A stretch of DNA of 64,000 nt from CAINVV01 sp037137375. GTDB lineage: Bacteria; Bacteroidota; Bacteroidia; Bacteroidales; Prolixibacteraceae. Positions 1 to 8,556 of this stretch are shown here, piece by piece. The notes beneath the pieces were generated by a model. The model saw nothing but the letters and a program-made list of their open reading frames with translations, searched no databases and was not told the DNA's origin. Position 1 is the stretch's first letter. Each line of letters begins with the position of its first letter. Both the position numbers and the translations under genes were made by a program. Location of the stretch: the NCBI GenBank assembly GCA_037137375.1, contig JBAXKJ010000016.1, positions 62,001 to 126,000 of the forward strand. Direction: 5' to 3'.

Positions 1-373
1 CTTCTACCTGGCGGGCAATGTTGTTGGCAACAATCTGAGCATCCAATTCAGGACGTTTGATTTCAAAGATATTGATCTGAACTTCCTTCTTAGTGATCTT
101 TTTCAACTCCTCCTTGAGTTTGTCTACTTCCTGACCACCTTTACCTATAATAATACCGGGTCTGGAAGTCTGAACAGTAATGGTGATCAGTTTCAAGGTA
201 CGTTCAATGATTATCTTTGAAATACTCGCTTTTGCAAGACGTGCATTCAGATAAGCCCTGATTTTGTGATCCTCGATCAGTTTTTCACCGTAATTGTTCC
301 CTCCGAACCAGTTGGAATCCCATCCTCTGATGATTCCAAGCCTATTAGAAATCGGATTTACTTTTTGTCCCAT
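1..373 (-). CDS. rpsC: 30S ribosomal protein S3 (partial, 3' end outside window)
   Basis: The first 124 codons of S3 are present, starting MGQKVNPISNRLGIIRGWDS; the C-terminal half lies beyond base 1. The KH-type RNA-binding core is visible, with the GIIIGKGG loop typical of S3. S3 sits at the mRNA entry channel on the 30S head. It is the last visible gene of the minus-strand str-S10 operon, 4 bases downstream of the rplV stop codon, so translation is probably coupled. The ATG at 371-373 is the only start that fits the conserved N-terminus. Confidence 0.97.
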   Translation of the reverse strand, partial: MGQKVNPISNRLGIIRGWDSNWFGGNNYGEKLIEDHKIRAYLNARLAKASISKIIIERTLKLITITVQTSRPGIIIGKGGQEVDKLKEELKKITKKEVQINIFEIKRPELDAQIVANNIARQVE

Positions 374-377
374 ATTA

Positions 378-794
378 TTATTTCGTATTTTCTTCTACAA
401 CATTTTTACTTGCTAAACGGACAGTTACGTGATTCGAACGCTTCCTGATACGGTGTCCTCTTCCTTGCGGAGCCGGACGGAGACGTTTCAGCATGCGAGC
501 CGAATCAACAAAAACTTCCTGCACGTATAGGTTGCTTTCTTCAAGTCTAACCCCTTCATTTTTAGCCTGCCAGTTTGCAACGGCCGACAAAAGGAGTTTT
601 TCTACTCTGCGTGATGCCTCTTTGGAAGAGAACTTCAATACGTCGAGTGCACGATTTACCGCCATTCCACGAATCATATCGGTAACAAGGCGCATCTTAC
701 GCGGCGAAGTGGGACAATCACGCAAAACAGCCTGACATCTCTGCTTAGTTGCTTCGTTGAGCAATTCAGCGCTTTGCTTTTTTCTAGAACCCAT
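378..794 (-). CDS. rplV: 50S ribosomal protein L22
   Basis: A 138-residue L22. The conserved helix SPRKMRLVTDMIRG lies near residues 30-43. The long beta-hairpin that reaches into the peptide exit tunnel is seen near the C-terminus (RLRPAPQGRGHRIRKRSNH). L22 binds 23S rRNA and lines the tunnel where macrolides bind. The N-terminal stretch of about 20 residues is somewhat longer than the E. coli protein. It lies between rpsS and rpsC in the canonical S10 order. Confidence 0.97.
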   Translation of the reverse strand: MGSRKKQSAELLNEATKQRCQAVLRDCPTSPRKMRLVTDMIRGMAVNRALDVLKFSSKEASRRVEKLLLSAVANWQAKNEGVRLEESNLYVQEVFVDSARMLKRLRPAPQGRGHRIRKRSNHVTVRLASKNVVEENTK

Positions 795-837
795 CTTGGT
801 ACTTTTTACTTCTATTATACATATCCGCGTTCATGGC

Positions 838-1107
838 TTATTTCTTCTTATTGCCACCATGACCTCTGAAGGTGCGGGTAGGAGAAAACTCACCCAGTTT
901 GTGTCCAACCATGTTCTCAGTAACATAAACCGGAATAAACTTATTCCCGTTGTGAACTGCAATGGTATGTCCTACAAAATCAGGCGAAATCATTGAATGT
1001 CTTGCCCACGTTTTCACGATCGACTTCTTTGCTGCTTCATTCAGAATCAGCACTTTTTTCTCCAACTTAAAGTCGATGAAAGGGCCTTTTTTTAACGAAC
1101 GACTCAT
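838..1107 (-). CDS. rpsS: 30S ribosomal protein S19
   Basis: An 89-residue S19 of normal length. It begins MSRSLKKGPFID and carries the family signature around HNGNKFIPVYVTENMVGHKL followed by GEFSPTRTFRGH. S19 is a 30S head protein that contacts S13 and the A-site tRNA region. It sits between rplB (23-base gap) and rplV (43-base gap), so it is a member of the S10 operon. Confidence 0.98.
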   Translation of the reverse strand: MSRSLKKGPFIDFKLEKKVLILNEAAKKSIVKTWARHSMISPDFVGHTIAVHNGNKFIPVYVTENMVGHKLGEFSPTRTFRGHGGNKKK

Positions 1108-1130
1108 AATCTACTCAGTTTTTTTAGCGA

Positions 1131-1958
1131 TTATTTTTTCCTACGTTCAATAATGTACTTGGTCGAAGACTTTTTCTTCGAGCGGGTCTTGTAACCCTTC
1201 GCAAGCAACCCTTTACGTGAACGCGGATGTCCACCGGATGCACGTCCTTCACCACCACCCATAGGGTGATCCACAGGGTTCATGGCTACACCACGAACAC
1301 GGGGACGACGCCCCAACCAGCGGCTTCGACCGGCTTTTCCTGATCTTTCAAGGGCATGATCGGCGTTTCCTACAGTACCTACCGTTGCACGACATGCAAC
1401 CAGTACCATACGTGACTCGCCTGAGGGGAGTTTAATGATGGCGTATCGTCCTTCACGTGAAGTGAGTTGCGCATAAGTACCGGCTGAACGGGCCATTATT
1501 CCGCCTTGTCCGGGATGCAACTCAATATTGTGAACGATTGTACCAAGAGGTATTTTTCCAAGAGGTAGCGAATTACCGATCTCAGGAGCTACTTCAGGCC
1601 CGCTAATTACCGTCTGACCAACTTCAAGGCCATTCGGTGCAAGCATGTAGCGCTTCTCTCCATCGGCATATACCAAGAGTGCAATACGTGCAGTACGATT
1701 TGGATCATACTGAATCGAATCAACACGTGCAGGAATATTGTCCTTTTCGCGGACAAAATCTATTACACGATATTTTCTCTTGTGCCCGCCACCTATATAC
1801 CTCATTGTCATCACACCGCTGGTATTTCTACCACCGGTACTCTTCATGGGCCTTAACAATGATTTTTCAGGTGTATTGCCAGTTGTAATTGAGTCAAAAG
1901 TACCAATGACTTTGTGCCTTTGACCCGGAGTTACAGGTTTTAACTTTCTAACTGCCAT
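1131..1958 (-). CDS. rplB: 50S ribosomal protein L2
   Basis: A 275-residue L2 with both the OB-fold and SH3-like regions. The segment SAGTYAQLTSREGRYA and the C-terminal peptidyl-transferase-proximal motif MNPVDHPMGGGEGR are clear. The motif has Met where many bacteria have a second His (HPHGGG); I believe Met is common in Bacteroidota, so I do not treat it as a defect. L2 is needed for subunit association and peptidyl transfer. It follows rplW by 7 bases. Confidence 0.98.
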   Translation of the reverse strand: MAVRKLKPVTPGQRHKVIGTFDSITTGNTPEKSLLRPMKSTGGRNTSGVMTMRYIGGGHKRKYRVIDFVREKDNIPARVDSIQYDPNRTARIALLVYADGEKRYMLAPNGLEVGQTVISGPEVAPEIGNSLPLGKIPLGTIVHNIELHPGQGGIMARSAGTYAQLTSREGRYAIIKLPSGESRMVLVACRATVGTVGNADHALERSGKAGRSRWLGRRPRVRGVAMNPVDHPMGGGEGRASGGHPRSRKGLLAKGYKTRSKKKSSTKYIIERRKK

Positions 1959-1965
1959 TTTTTAC

Positions 1966-2259
1966 TTAGATATTGCTGTAAAAATCAATATTCTCTCCTT
2001 TGTTCAATGTGACAATTGCTTTTTTATAAGCATTCGTCCGTCCAGTAATAACCCCACTCTTTGTAAAACGGGATTTTAATTTACCGGCATATACCATTGT
2101 GTTGACAGAAACTACTTTAACGCCATAGATCTCCTCCACGGCTCTTCTGATCTGGTGCTTATCTGCCTTCTTATCAACCATGAATCCATAACGGTTTAGC
2201 TTCTCCGCTTGGGCATTCATTTTCTCGGTTACGATAGGGCGAATCAATATTTCAACCAT
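1966..2259 (-). CDS. rplW: 50S ribosomal protein L23
   Basis: A 97-residue L23. It begins MVEILIRPIVTEKMN (the conserved I-x-x-P-x-x-T-E-K pattern) and continues to YGVKVVSVNTMVYAGKLK. L23 sits at the tunnel exit and is the docking site for trigger factor and SRP. It is 4 bases downstream of rplD in the S10 operon. Confidence 0.97.
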   Translation of the reverse strand: MVEILIRPIVTEKMNAQAEKLNRYGFMVDKKADKHQIRRAVEEIYGVKVVSVNTMVYAGKLKSRFTKSGVITGRTNAYKKAIVTLNKGENIDFYSNI

Positions 2260-2263
2260 TTTC

Positions 2264-2899
2264 TTAAGCGTTAATCTTGAATAATTCCTCCAATTTAGCT
2301 ACAGAACTCTCTGCCAAAACAATTTTCTTGGCTCTCATTATCTTGTAAGTACATAAATCTGAGGTAGTTACAACTTCGATGTTCTGTAAATTTCTGGTTG
2401 ACAAATATATGTTTTTATTTGCTTCAGATAACACATACAAAGAATTTTTATCACTGATATTCAAATTATTTTGAAGTGTGATCAATTCCTTGGTCTTTGG
2501 CGTGTCAATCGTAAAATCTTCCAGAATCAGGATATCACTGCCTTGAGCCTTGTAGGTCAATGCAGATCTGCGTGCCAACTCTTTTAATTTCTTGTTCAGC
2601 TTAAAACCATAATTTCTCGGGCGTGGACCGAACATACGGCCTCCACCACGGATGGTACCTGATTTGATGCTACCTGCGCGGGCTCCACCGGTTCCTTTTT
2701 GCTTTTTCAGCTTCCTGGTTGATCCGGATATTTCACCACGCTCCTTGCTCTTATGTGTACCCTGGCGTTGATTGGCCAGATATTGCTTCACGTCGAGATA
2801 AATCGCGTGATCATTAGGTTCTACCGAGTAAATACTGGGATTCAGTTCTACTTTTCTTCCGGTCTCTTCACCTGCTCTGTTTAAAACTGCGATTTCCAT
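2264..2899 (-). CDS. rplD: 50S ribosomal protein L4
   Basis: A 211-residue L4. The extended tunnel loop is clear around residues 60-100 (QKGTGGARAGSIKSGTIRGG, then GRMFGPRPRNYGFKLNKK). In E. coli L4 also autoregulates the S10 operon; nothing here shows that the mechanism operates in this organism. The start codon overlaps the rplC stop by one base at 2899 (TAATG), which suggests translational coupling. Confidence 0.97.
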   Translation of the reverse strand: MEIAVLNRAGEETGRKVELNPSIYSVEPNDHAIYLDVKQYLANQRQGTHKSKERGEISGSTRKLKKQKGTGGARAGSIKSGTIRGGGRMFGPRPRNYGFKLNKKLKELARRSALTYKAQGSDILILEDFTIDTPKTKELITLQNNLNISDKNSLYVLSEANKNIYLSTRNLQNIEVVTTSDLCTYKIMRAKKIVLAESSVAKLEELFKINA

Positions 2900-3516
2900 T
2901 ACTTCAAAATAATTAAGTATGAATCTTTGGCTCCGGGGACAGAACCCTTAACAATGATAAGATTGTTCTCCGGAATAACTTTCAAAACCTGAAGGTTCTG
3001 AACAGTTATAGTTTTTCCACCATCACGTCCCGCCATACGCATTCCTGGGAATACGCGCGAAGGATAAGAAGAGGCACCGACCGAACCTGGTGCACGTAAG
3101 CGGTTGTGCTGTCCGTGTGTAGCTTGTCCGACACCGCTAAAGCCGTGACGGCGAACAACACCCTGGAAACCACGGCCCTTTGATACGCCGGTAATGTCGA
3201 TGAATGAATCAGCTTCAAGCAAGTCAACTGTAATGACATCGCCCAGCTTTACATCGCTACCAAACCCATCAAATTCTACCACTTTTCTCTTAGGAGTAGT
3301 ACCGGCCTTTTTGCAATGGCCGATTTCTGCTTTAGTCGCATGCTTCTCTTTCTTTTCTACGAAACCCAATTGTACAGCCTCATAACCATCGGTTTCAAGG
3401 GTGCGGATCTGGGTAACGGTGCATGGACCAGCCTCAATCACAGTGCATGGGATGTTTTTCCCCTCAACACTGAATACGGAAGTCATTCCGATTTTTTTTC
3501 CAATTAATCCTGGCAT
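2899..3516 (-). CDS. rplC: 50S ribosomal protein L3
   Basis: A 205-residue L3 that begins MPGLIGKKIGMTSVF. The central loop towards the peptidyl transferase centre is conserved (GRGFQGVVRRHGF, then THGQHNRLRAPGSVG and MAGRDGG). L3 starts assembly of the 50S subunit. It is 24 bases downstream of rpsJ and overlaps rplD by one base. Confidence 0.97.
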   Translation of the reverse strand: MPGLIGKKIGMTSVFSVEGKNIPCTVIEAGPCTVTQIRTLETDGYEAVQLGFVEKKEKHATKAEIGHCKKAGTTPKRKVVEFDGFGSDVKLGDVITVDLLEADSFIDITGVSKGRGFQGVVRRHGFSGVGQATHGQHNRLRAPGSVGASSYPSRVFPGMRMAGRDGGKTITVQNLQVLKVIPENNLIIVKGSVPGAKDSYLIILK

Positions 3517-3540
3517 TTTTTCTACTTGTTAAGCAGTTTA

Positions 3541-3846
3541 TCAAACTTTAATTTCAACTTCAACGCCACTGGGCAACTCCAGCTTCATTAACGCGTCGAT
3601 CGTTTTTGCGGTTGAACTGTAAATGTCGATCAATCTCTTGTAAGATGATAACTCGAACTGCTCCCTCGATTTTTTATTAACGAAGGTAGATCTCAATACG
3701 GTGAAAATACGACGATGCGTTGGAAGTGGAATTGGTCCGCTAACAATAGCGCCGGTTGATTTTACCGTCTTAACAATCTTCTCAGCTGATTTGTCAACCA
3801 AGTTGTGATCGTACGATTTCAGTTTAATTCTGATTTTTTGACTCAT
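3541..3846 (-). CDS. rpsJ: 30S ribosomal protein S10
   Basis: A 101-residue S10 with the hallmark SGPIPLPTHRRIFTVLRS loop. S10 is a 30S head protein and, as NusE, a transcription antitermination partner of NusB. It follows fusA directly (19-base gap). The usual tufA gene is not found between fusA and rpsJ, an arrangement normal for Bacteroidota. Confidence 0.98.
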   Translation of the reverse strand: MSQKIRIKLKSYDHNLVDKSAEKIVKTVKSTGAIVSGPIPLPTHRRIFTVLRSTFVNKKSREQFELSSYKRLIDIYSSTAKTIDALMKLELPSGVEVEIKV

Positions 3847-3865
3847 GATAAGAACGTATTTAGTG

Positions 3866-5974
3866 TTATAACAACTCTGTTTTTCCCTTTACATTTTCAA
3901 GGACTGATATGGCAATATTCTTTGGTACCTCCGCATAGTGAGAGAACTCCATGGTTGAAGTTGCCCTGCCGGATGAGAGGGTACGCAAAGTGGTAACATA
4001 TCCAAATTGCTCGGAAAGCGGAACCAATGCTTTGATTACACGGGCACCAAACTTGGCATCCATGCTTTCTACATGACCCCGGCGACGGTTCAGGTCACCG
4101 ACAATATCCCCCATGTAATCATCCGGTGTAACAACTTCAACCTTCATAATTGGCTCAAGCAAAATTGGTTTTGCTTTGGAAGCCGCATTTCTGAAGGCTT
4201 GTTTTGCGCACAACTCGAAAGAGAGCGCATCGGAGTCAACTGGGTGGAAGGATCCGTCGACCAGAACCACTTTGATATTCTCAATCTTATAACCTGCCAG
4301 AGGACCATTGTTCATAGCCTCTTTGAAACCCTTCTCAATGGATGGGATATATTCGCGAGGAATTGTTCCACCTTTGATTTGATCGACAAACTGAAGACCT
4401 GTTTTGCCTTCGTCGACCGGACCAATGTGAACAGAGATGTCGGCAAATTTACCACGACCACCTGTCTGTTTCTTGAAAACCTCACGAAGGTTAACTTCTT
4501 TGGTAATAGTCTCCTTGTAGGAAACCTGAGGAGCACCCTGGTTACATTCAACTTTGAACTCCCTTTTCAGACGGTCGACGATGATCTCCAAATGGAGCTC
4601 ACCCATTCCCCGAATGATGGTCTGCCCGCTGTCCTGATCAGTATTGACCTGGAAAGTAGGATCTTCTTCCGAAAGTTTTACCAGACCATTAGACAATTTG
4701 TCGAGGTCTTTTTGAGTCTTTGGCTCAATCGCGATACCGATTACCGGTTCCGGGAAAGTCATAGACTCGAGAACGATCGGATGATCCAGTGAACAAAGGG
4801 TGTCCCCAGTACGGATATCTTTGAAACCAACAGCGGCACAAATGTCGCCTGCTTCAATCACATCGCGTGGTTGTTGTTTGTTTGAGTGCATCTGGAAGAG
4901 ACGGGAAATCCGCTCTTTCTTCCCGGTACGGGTATTTAGAACATAGGAACCGGAATCAATTTTTCCCGAGTAGACACGGATGAAACACAAACGGCCTACA
5001 TATGGGTCAGTGGCAATCTTAAACGCAAGTGCGGCAAGAGGTTCACCAACATCTGGTTTTCTTTCAACTTCTTCACCTGTATCAGGATTTGTTCCAACGA
5101 TAGAGGCAACATCAAGCGGATTGGGCAAATAAGCACAAACCGCATCCAAAAGGGTTTGAACCCCTTTGTTTTTAAAAGCGGAGCCACAAAGCATCGGAAT
5201 AATAACTCCCGAAAGAGTAGCCTTGCGAATCACGTGTTTCAACTCATCTTGTGTGATGCTGTTAGGATCCTCGAAGAATTTCTCCATCAAAGTTTCATCC
5301 TGTTCAGCAACTGATTCGACAAGTTTATCACGCCATTCATGTGCCATTTCAAGCATATCAGCCGGAATCTCTTCAACAGAATAATCGGCTCCCATGGTCT
5401 CATCGTGCCAAACTACAGATTTCATGGCAACAAGGTCAATTATTCCTTTAAAACGCTCTTCAGCGCCAATTGGAATCTGGATCGGAACCGGATTAGCTCC
5501 CAGTTTCTCCTTGATGTCGTTGTATACGTTAAAGAAATCGGCACCTGCACGGTCCATCTTGTTGATGAATGCGATTTTTGGTACCCCGTATTTTTCGGCC
5601 TGACGCCAAACAGTTTCTGACTGAGCTTCCACTCCGCCCACTGCACAAAAAGTAGCAACAGCTCCGTCGAGAACCCTCAACGAACGCTCCACCTCAACGG
5701 TAAAGTCGACGTGGCCTGGAGTATCAATGATGTTAATCTGATGAACAACATCCTGGTAAGTCCACTCAGTAAACGTCGCAGCAGAGGTTATGGTAATGCC
5801 ACGCTCCTGCTCCTGTTCCATCCAGTCCATCGTTGCAGCTCCATCATGAACTTCACCAATGCGGTGAACTTTTCCCGTGTAAAACAATATCCGCTCTGAA
5901 GTAGTTGTTTTACCGGCATCGATGTGAGCCATGATCCCGATGTTTCTGGTATTTGTAAGGTCCCTTTTCGCCAT
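3866..5974 (-). CDS. fusA: Translation elongation factor G
   Basis: A 702-residue EF-G, the GTPase that drives ribosomal translocation and, with RRF, ribosome recycling. All G motifs are present: AHIDAGKTTTSE (G1), DTPGHVDF (G3), NKMD (G4) and CGSAFKNKG (G5). Domains II-V follow, including GMGELHLEI and the domain V VEVVTPDDYMGDIVGDLNRR. It lies between rpsG (46-base gap) and rpsJ. A second, divergent EF-G paralogue is encoded at 11183-13339. Confidence 0.98.
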   Translation of the reverse strand: MAKRDLTNTRNIGIMAHIDAGKTTTSERILFYTGKVHRIGEVHDGAATMDWMEQEQERGITITSAATFTEWTYQDVVHQINIIDTPGHVDFTVEVERSLRVLDGAVATFCAVGGVEAQSETVWRQAEKYGVPKIAFINKMDRAGADFFNVYNDIKEKLGANPVPIQIPIGAEERFKGIIDLVAMKSVVWHDETMGADYSVEEIPADMLEMAHEWRDKLVESVAEQDETLMEKFFEDPNSITQDELKHVIRKATLSGVIIPMLCGSAFKNKGVQTLLDAVCAYLPNPLDVASIVGTNPDTGEEVERKPDVGEPLAALAFKIATDPYVGRLCFIRVYSGKIDSGSYVLNTRTGKKERISRLFQMHSNKQQPRDVIEAGDICAAVGFKDIRTGDTLCSLDHPIVLESMTFPEPVIGIAIEPKTQKDLDKLSNGLVKLSEEDPTFQVNTDQDSGQTIIRGMGELHLEIIVDRLKREFKVECNQGAPQVSYKETITKEVNLREVFKKQTGGRGKFADISVHIGPVDEGKTGLQFVDQIKGGTIPREYIPSIEKGFKEAMNNGPLAGYKIENIKVVLVDGSFHPVDSDALSFELCAKQAFRNAASKAKPILLEPIMKVEVVTPDDYMGDIVGDLNRRRGHVESMDAKFGARVIKALVPLSEQFGYVTTLRTLSSGRATSTMEFSHYAEVPKNIAISVLENVKGKTELL

Positions 5975-6020
5975 TATTTTTTTATACGTATTCTAACTCT
6001 AAACTATCTGAAAACCTCCG

Positions 6021-6497
6021 TTAGAAACGGAAGTGCGCAAACGCACGGTTTGCTTCTGCCATTCTGTGTGTATCTTCTTTTTTCTTGAATGCTCCACCTT
6101 CTTCGTTGAAAGCAGCAACGGTCTCAGCAGCCAATTTCTCTGCCATTGAGTGACCCGAACGCTTCTTGGCGAAAAGGATGAGGTTACGCATGGAGATAGC
6201 CACTTTCCTTTCAGGACGAATTTCCATTGGAACCTGGAAGTTGGCACCACCTACACGCCTACTCTTTACCTCAACCTGAGGTGTAATGTTAATCAATGCT
6301 TTTTTCCAGATGTCGAGAGCAGACAATTCATTGTCTTTCATCTTTTTATCAACGATATCAAAAGCATCGTAAATTATTTTGAATGCGATGGACTTCTTCC
6401 CATCAAACATTAGACTGTTCACGAAGCGAGTAACGAGAACGTCATTGAACTTTGGATCTGGTAAAATGATCCGTTTTTTTGGTTTTGTCTTCCTCAT
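6021..6497 (-). CDS. rpsG: 30S ribosomal protein S7
   Basis: A 158-residue S7. It begins MRKTKPKKRIILPDPKF and carries the central signature around RRVGGANFQVPMEIRPERK. S7 nucleates the 30S head and contacts E-site tRNA. It sits between rpsL (122-base gap) and fusA in the standard str order. Confidence 0.98.
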   Translation of the reverse strand: MRKTKPKKRIILPDPKFNDVLVTRFVNSLMFDGKKSIAFKIIYDAFDIVDKKMKDNELSALDIWKKALINITPQVEVKSRRVGGANFQVPMEIRPERKVAISMRNLILFAKKRSGHSMAEKLAAETVAAFNEEGGAFKKKEDTHRMAEANRAFAHFRF

Positions 6498-6619
6498 TTT
6501 AGTTAAAATTGTTTGTGTTATTCGAATCGGTTGTTGTTTAGTCTTCAGTTATACAGCCTGTTCCAGACAAGCCCTTACTCAACCAAACCTCCAAACTAAT
6601 AACTAAAGTTTTTACTTAA

Positions 6620-7027
6620 TTATTTTTTCTTCTTTGTTGCAGCTACGACTTGTCCTGGTTTTGGGCGCTTGGCACCATACTTGGACCGACGTTGCTTGCG
6701 ACCCTCAACACCAGCAGTATCGAGTGCACCACGAATTAAGTGGTAACGAACTCCCGGAAGGTCTTTCACACGGCCTCCGCGAACAAGAACAATCGAGTGC
6801 TCCTGTAAATTGTGACCCTCACCCGGAATGTAGGCATTCACCTCTTTGCCGTTGGTTAACCTTACCCTGGCAACCTTCCGCATAGCCGAGTTTGGCTTTT
6901 TAGGCGTTGTTGTGTAAACACGTACACATACGCCTCTACGCTGTGGGCAGGAATTCAATGCCGGAGACTTACTCTTGTCTTCGATATTTACCCTTCCCTT
7001 ACGTACTAACTGTTGAATAGTAGGCAT
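6620..7027 (-). CDS. rpsL: 30S ribosomal protein S12
   Basis: A 135-residue S12, first gene of the str-S10 operon here. The decoding-centre loops are conserved: TTTPKKPNSAMRKVARV and RGGRVKDLPGVRYH. Both lysines associated with streptomycin sensitivity (in PKKPNSA and RVKDLPG) are the usual wild-type residues. A Bacteroidota-type -7 element lies about 123 bases upstream (7150-7157), leaving a leader of roughly 115 bases. Confidence 0.98.
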   Translation of the reverse strand: MPTIQQLVRKGRVNIEDKSKSPALNSCPQRRGVCVRVYTTTPKKPNSAMRKVARVRLTNGKEVNAYIPGEGHNLQEHSIVLVRGGRVKDLPGVRYHLIRGALDTAGVEGRKQRRSKYGAKRPKPGQVVAATKKKK

Positions 7028-7149
7028 AAACGTTTTTTAAATTTTAATATAAAATACACACATATATCACACGGGAAAATCTCGCAATTCCCCGTAAGCT
7101 CTGCAATTTAACGATTTCGTACCCTGCAAAACTCCTCCAAAATGGACTG

Positions 7150-7157
7150 CAAAAGTA
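7150..7157 (-). promoter_or_regulatory. Probable -7 promoter element for the rpsL operon
   Basis: On the minus strand this reads TACTTTTG, a full match to the Bacteroidota -7 consensus TAnnTTTG. No clear TTTG stands at the usual -33 spacing. It is the best promoter candidate in the 211-base gap between rpsL and the HlyD gene. Confidence 0.55.
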
Positions 7158-7238
7158 CACATTTCTTTGGAAAATACACTACGCCGCTAAAAAAAATTGA
7201 TTTTCAGCATGATTGCCTGTACATCCAGATGAATCAAG

Positions 7239-8546
7239 CTATTTGGCGAACCGTTCACTGAAAATAGATCTGACCGGATTGAGAATCCGCATCAGCAGTC
7301 TTTGATCTTCCGTAATGATCTCGGCAGTACCCTGCAACTCCTGCTGAAATTCGAATTTTTTCCCATAAGTGGAGACCAGTTGATCGGCCAGACTTACCTC
7401 CATGGCATAATAATCATTCGATGGTACCACGGAAATTCTAGAGACCACCCCTTTCACAATACCGAATTCCATATAAGGGTAATTAGCAAACTTTAAATTG
7501 ACCCGTTGGCCGGTTTTTACCTTCCCGGCACCATTTATCTGTAGCCTGACCTTGCCAATGAGTGTGTTGTTGCCATCCGGGATAACCGTAAAGACGACCT
7601 CCCCCTTGACGACATTCTGATTAGGACTCCAGAACCTTGAAAAGATCACTTCTCCACGAACCGGAGACTTGATCAGGTAATTCAGTTCCCAAACATCGAT
7701 AGCCCCTAAGAGTACCTCATACGCCTCCTTCAGTCCGAGTTGCAAGGTAGTTTCCTGTTCTCCGGAGAGGTTCTTTGCCTCAGCCACCTGCTGTCCGGCA
7801 TTTTCCAAAGACTGTTCAGTCACGGCCAATGCCGAAAGCATATCTTCAAATTCGGCCTGCTTCTGCAGCCATTCCCGCTTGGTCTTTTCAAATTCATCGA
7901 GCGAAAGCACCCCTTTCCTGTTTAAAACGGAATCCCGTTGAAACTTCTTCTTGGTAATCTGCAAATCTTCAGAAAGGGCCTTCTTCCTTGCCAACTGGGA
8001 GGTATACCCGGTCTTGGACAGATTTAGCTGCTTTTGCTGAGATAAAATCTTGCCTGGAAAGTAGTTTCGGTTCACAAACTTCTGGTAATCGTTGTACTTT
8101 TTTGAAAAATCGGCAAACTGAGGCTGAATCTCACCCAACGAATAATTATGCTGAAAGGCAATGATCTGCTCAGGTTGAAACGTTTTTACGAATGGCGCCA
8201 GCATCTTCAGCTGTTCCTTTAGGTCTGTCAGGTCATCATATTTAAGGGAGGTTTCCAGCATCGCCAGCAATTCCCCCCGGTTAACTTTCTGTTTATCCAT
8301 TACCATGATGGTCGTCAATTTACCATCCACCCTTGCCAGTAAATGCGCAGGAGGATTCTCAGAAGTAACCACCACCGGTGCTGTGATAATATCAGGGTAC
8401 TTGAAAAACCAGCTACCCGTAACCAGGATAAATAATAGTGCAAACACCAGGATGATTCCGTTCCGGGTGATCCAGGAGGGAATTCGGCCCAGCAGATCCT
8501 GCACCTCTTCGCTGCGTGTTTCTATATCCTCAAGTTTCTTCGACAT
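7239..8546 (-). CDS. HlyD-family membrane fusion protein of a peptide exporter
   Basis: A 435-residue adaptor with a short cytoplasmic N-terminus, one transmembrane segment (about residues 30-50, ending GSWFFKYPDI), a lipoyl/barrel-sandwich half (PPAHLLARVDGKLTTIMV), a long helical hairpin of about 200 residues rich in Gln, Lys and Leu, and the second half-motif (SPVRGEVIFSRFWSPNQNV). Such proteins bridge an inner-membrane ABC exporter to the outer membrane. It lies 10 bases downstream of the C39-peptidase ABC transporter gene, so the two are clearly partners. No TolC-like gene is nearby. Confidence 0.9.
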   Translation of the reverse strand: MSKKLEDIETRSEEVQDLLGRIPSWITRNGIILVFALLFILVTGSWFFKYPDIITAPVVVTSENPPAHLLARVDGKLTTIMVMDKQKVNRGELLAMLETSLKYDDLTDLKEQLKMLAPFVKTFQPEQIIAFQHNYSLGEIQPQFADFSKKYNDYQKFVNRNYFPGKILSQQKQLNLSKTGYTSQLARKKALSEDLQITKKKFQRDSVLNRKGVLSLDEFEKTKREWLQKQAEFEDMLSALAVTEQSLENAGQQVAEAKNLSGEQETTLQLGLKEAYEVLLGAIDVWELNYLIKSPVRGEVIFSRFWSPNQNVVKGEVVFTVIPDGNNTLIGKVRLQINGAGKVKTGQRVNLKFANYPYMEFGIVKGVVSRISVVPSNDYYAMEVSLADQLVSTYGKKFEFQQELQGTAEIITEDQRLLMRILNPVRSIFSERFAK

Positions 8547-8556
8547 CCCTTTAATT

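Noticed and set aside
3847..3865. Absence of tufA between fusA and rpsJ as a possible deletion
   Set aside because: This gene order is normal for Bacteroidota, where tuf lies elsewhere.
4007..4792. Long plus-strand open frame (261 codons) opposite fusA
   Set aside because: It is the antisense shadow of a highly conserved gene and has no recognisable protein pattern.
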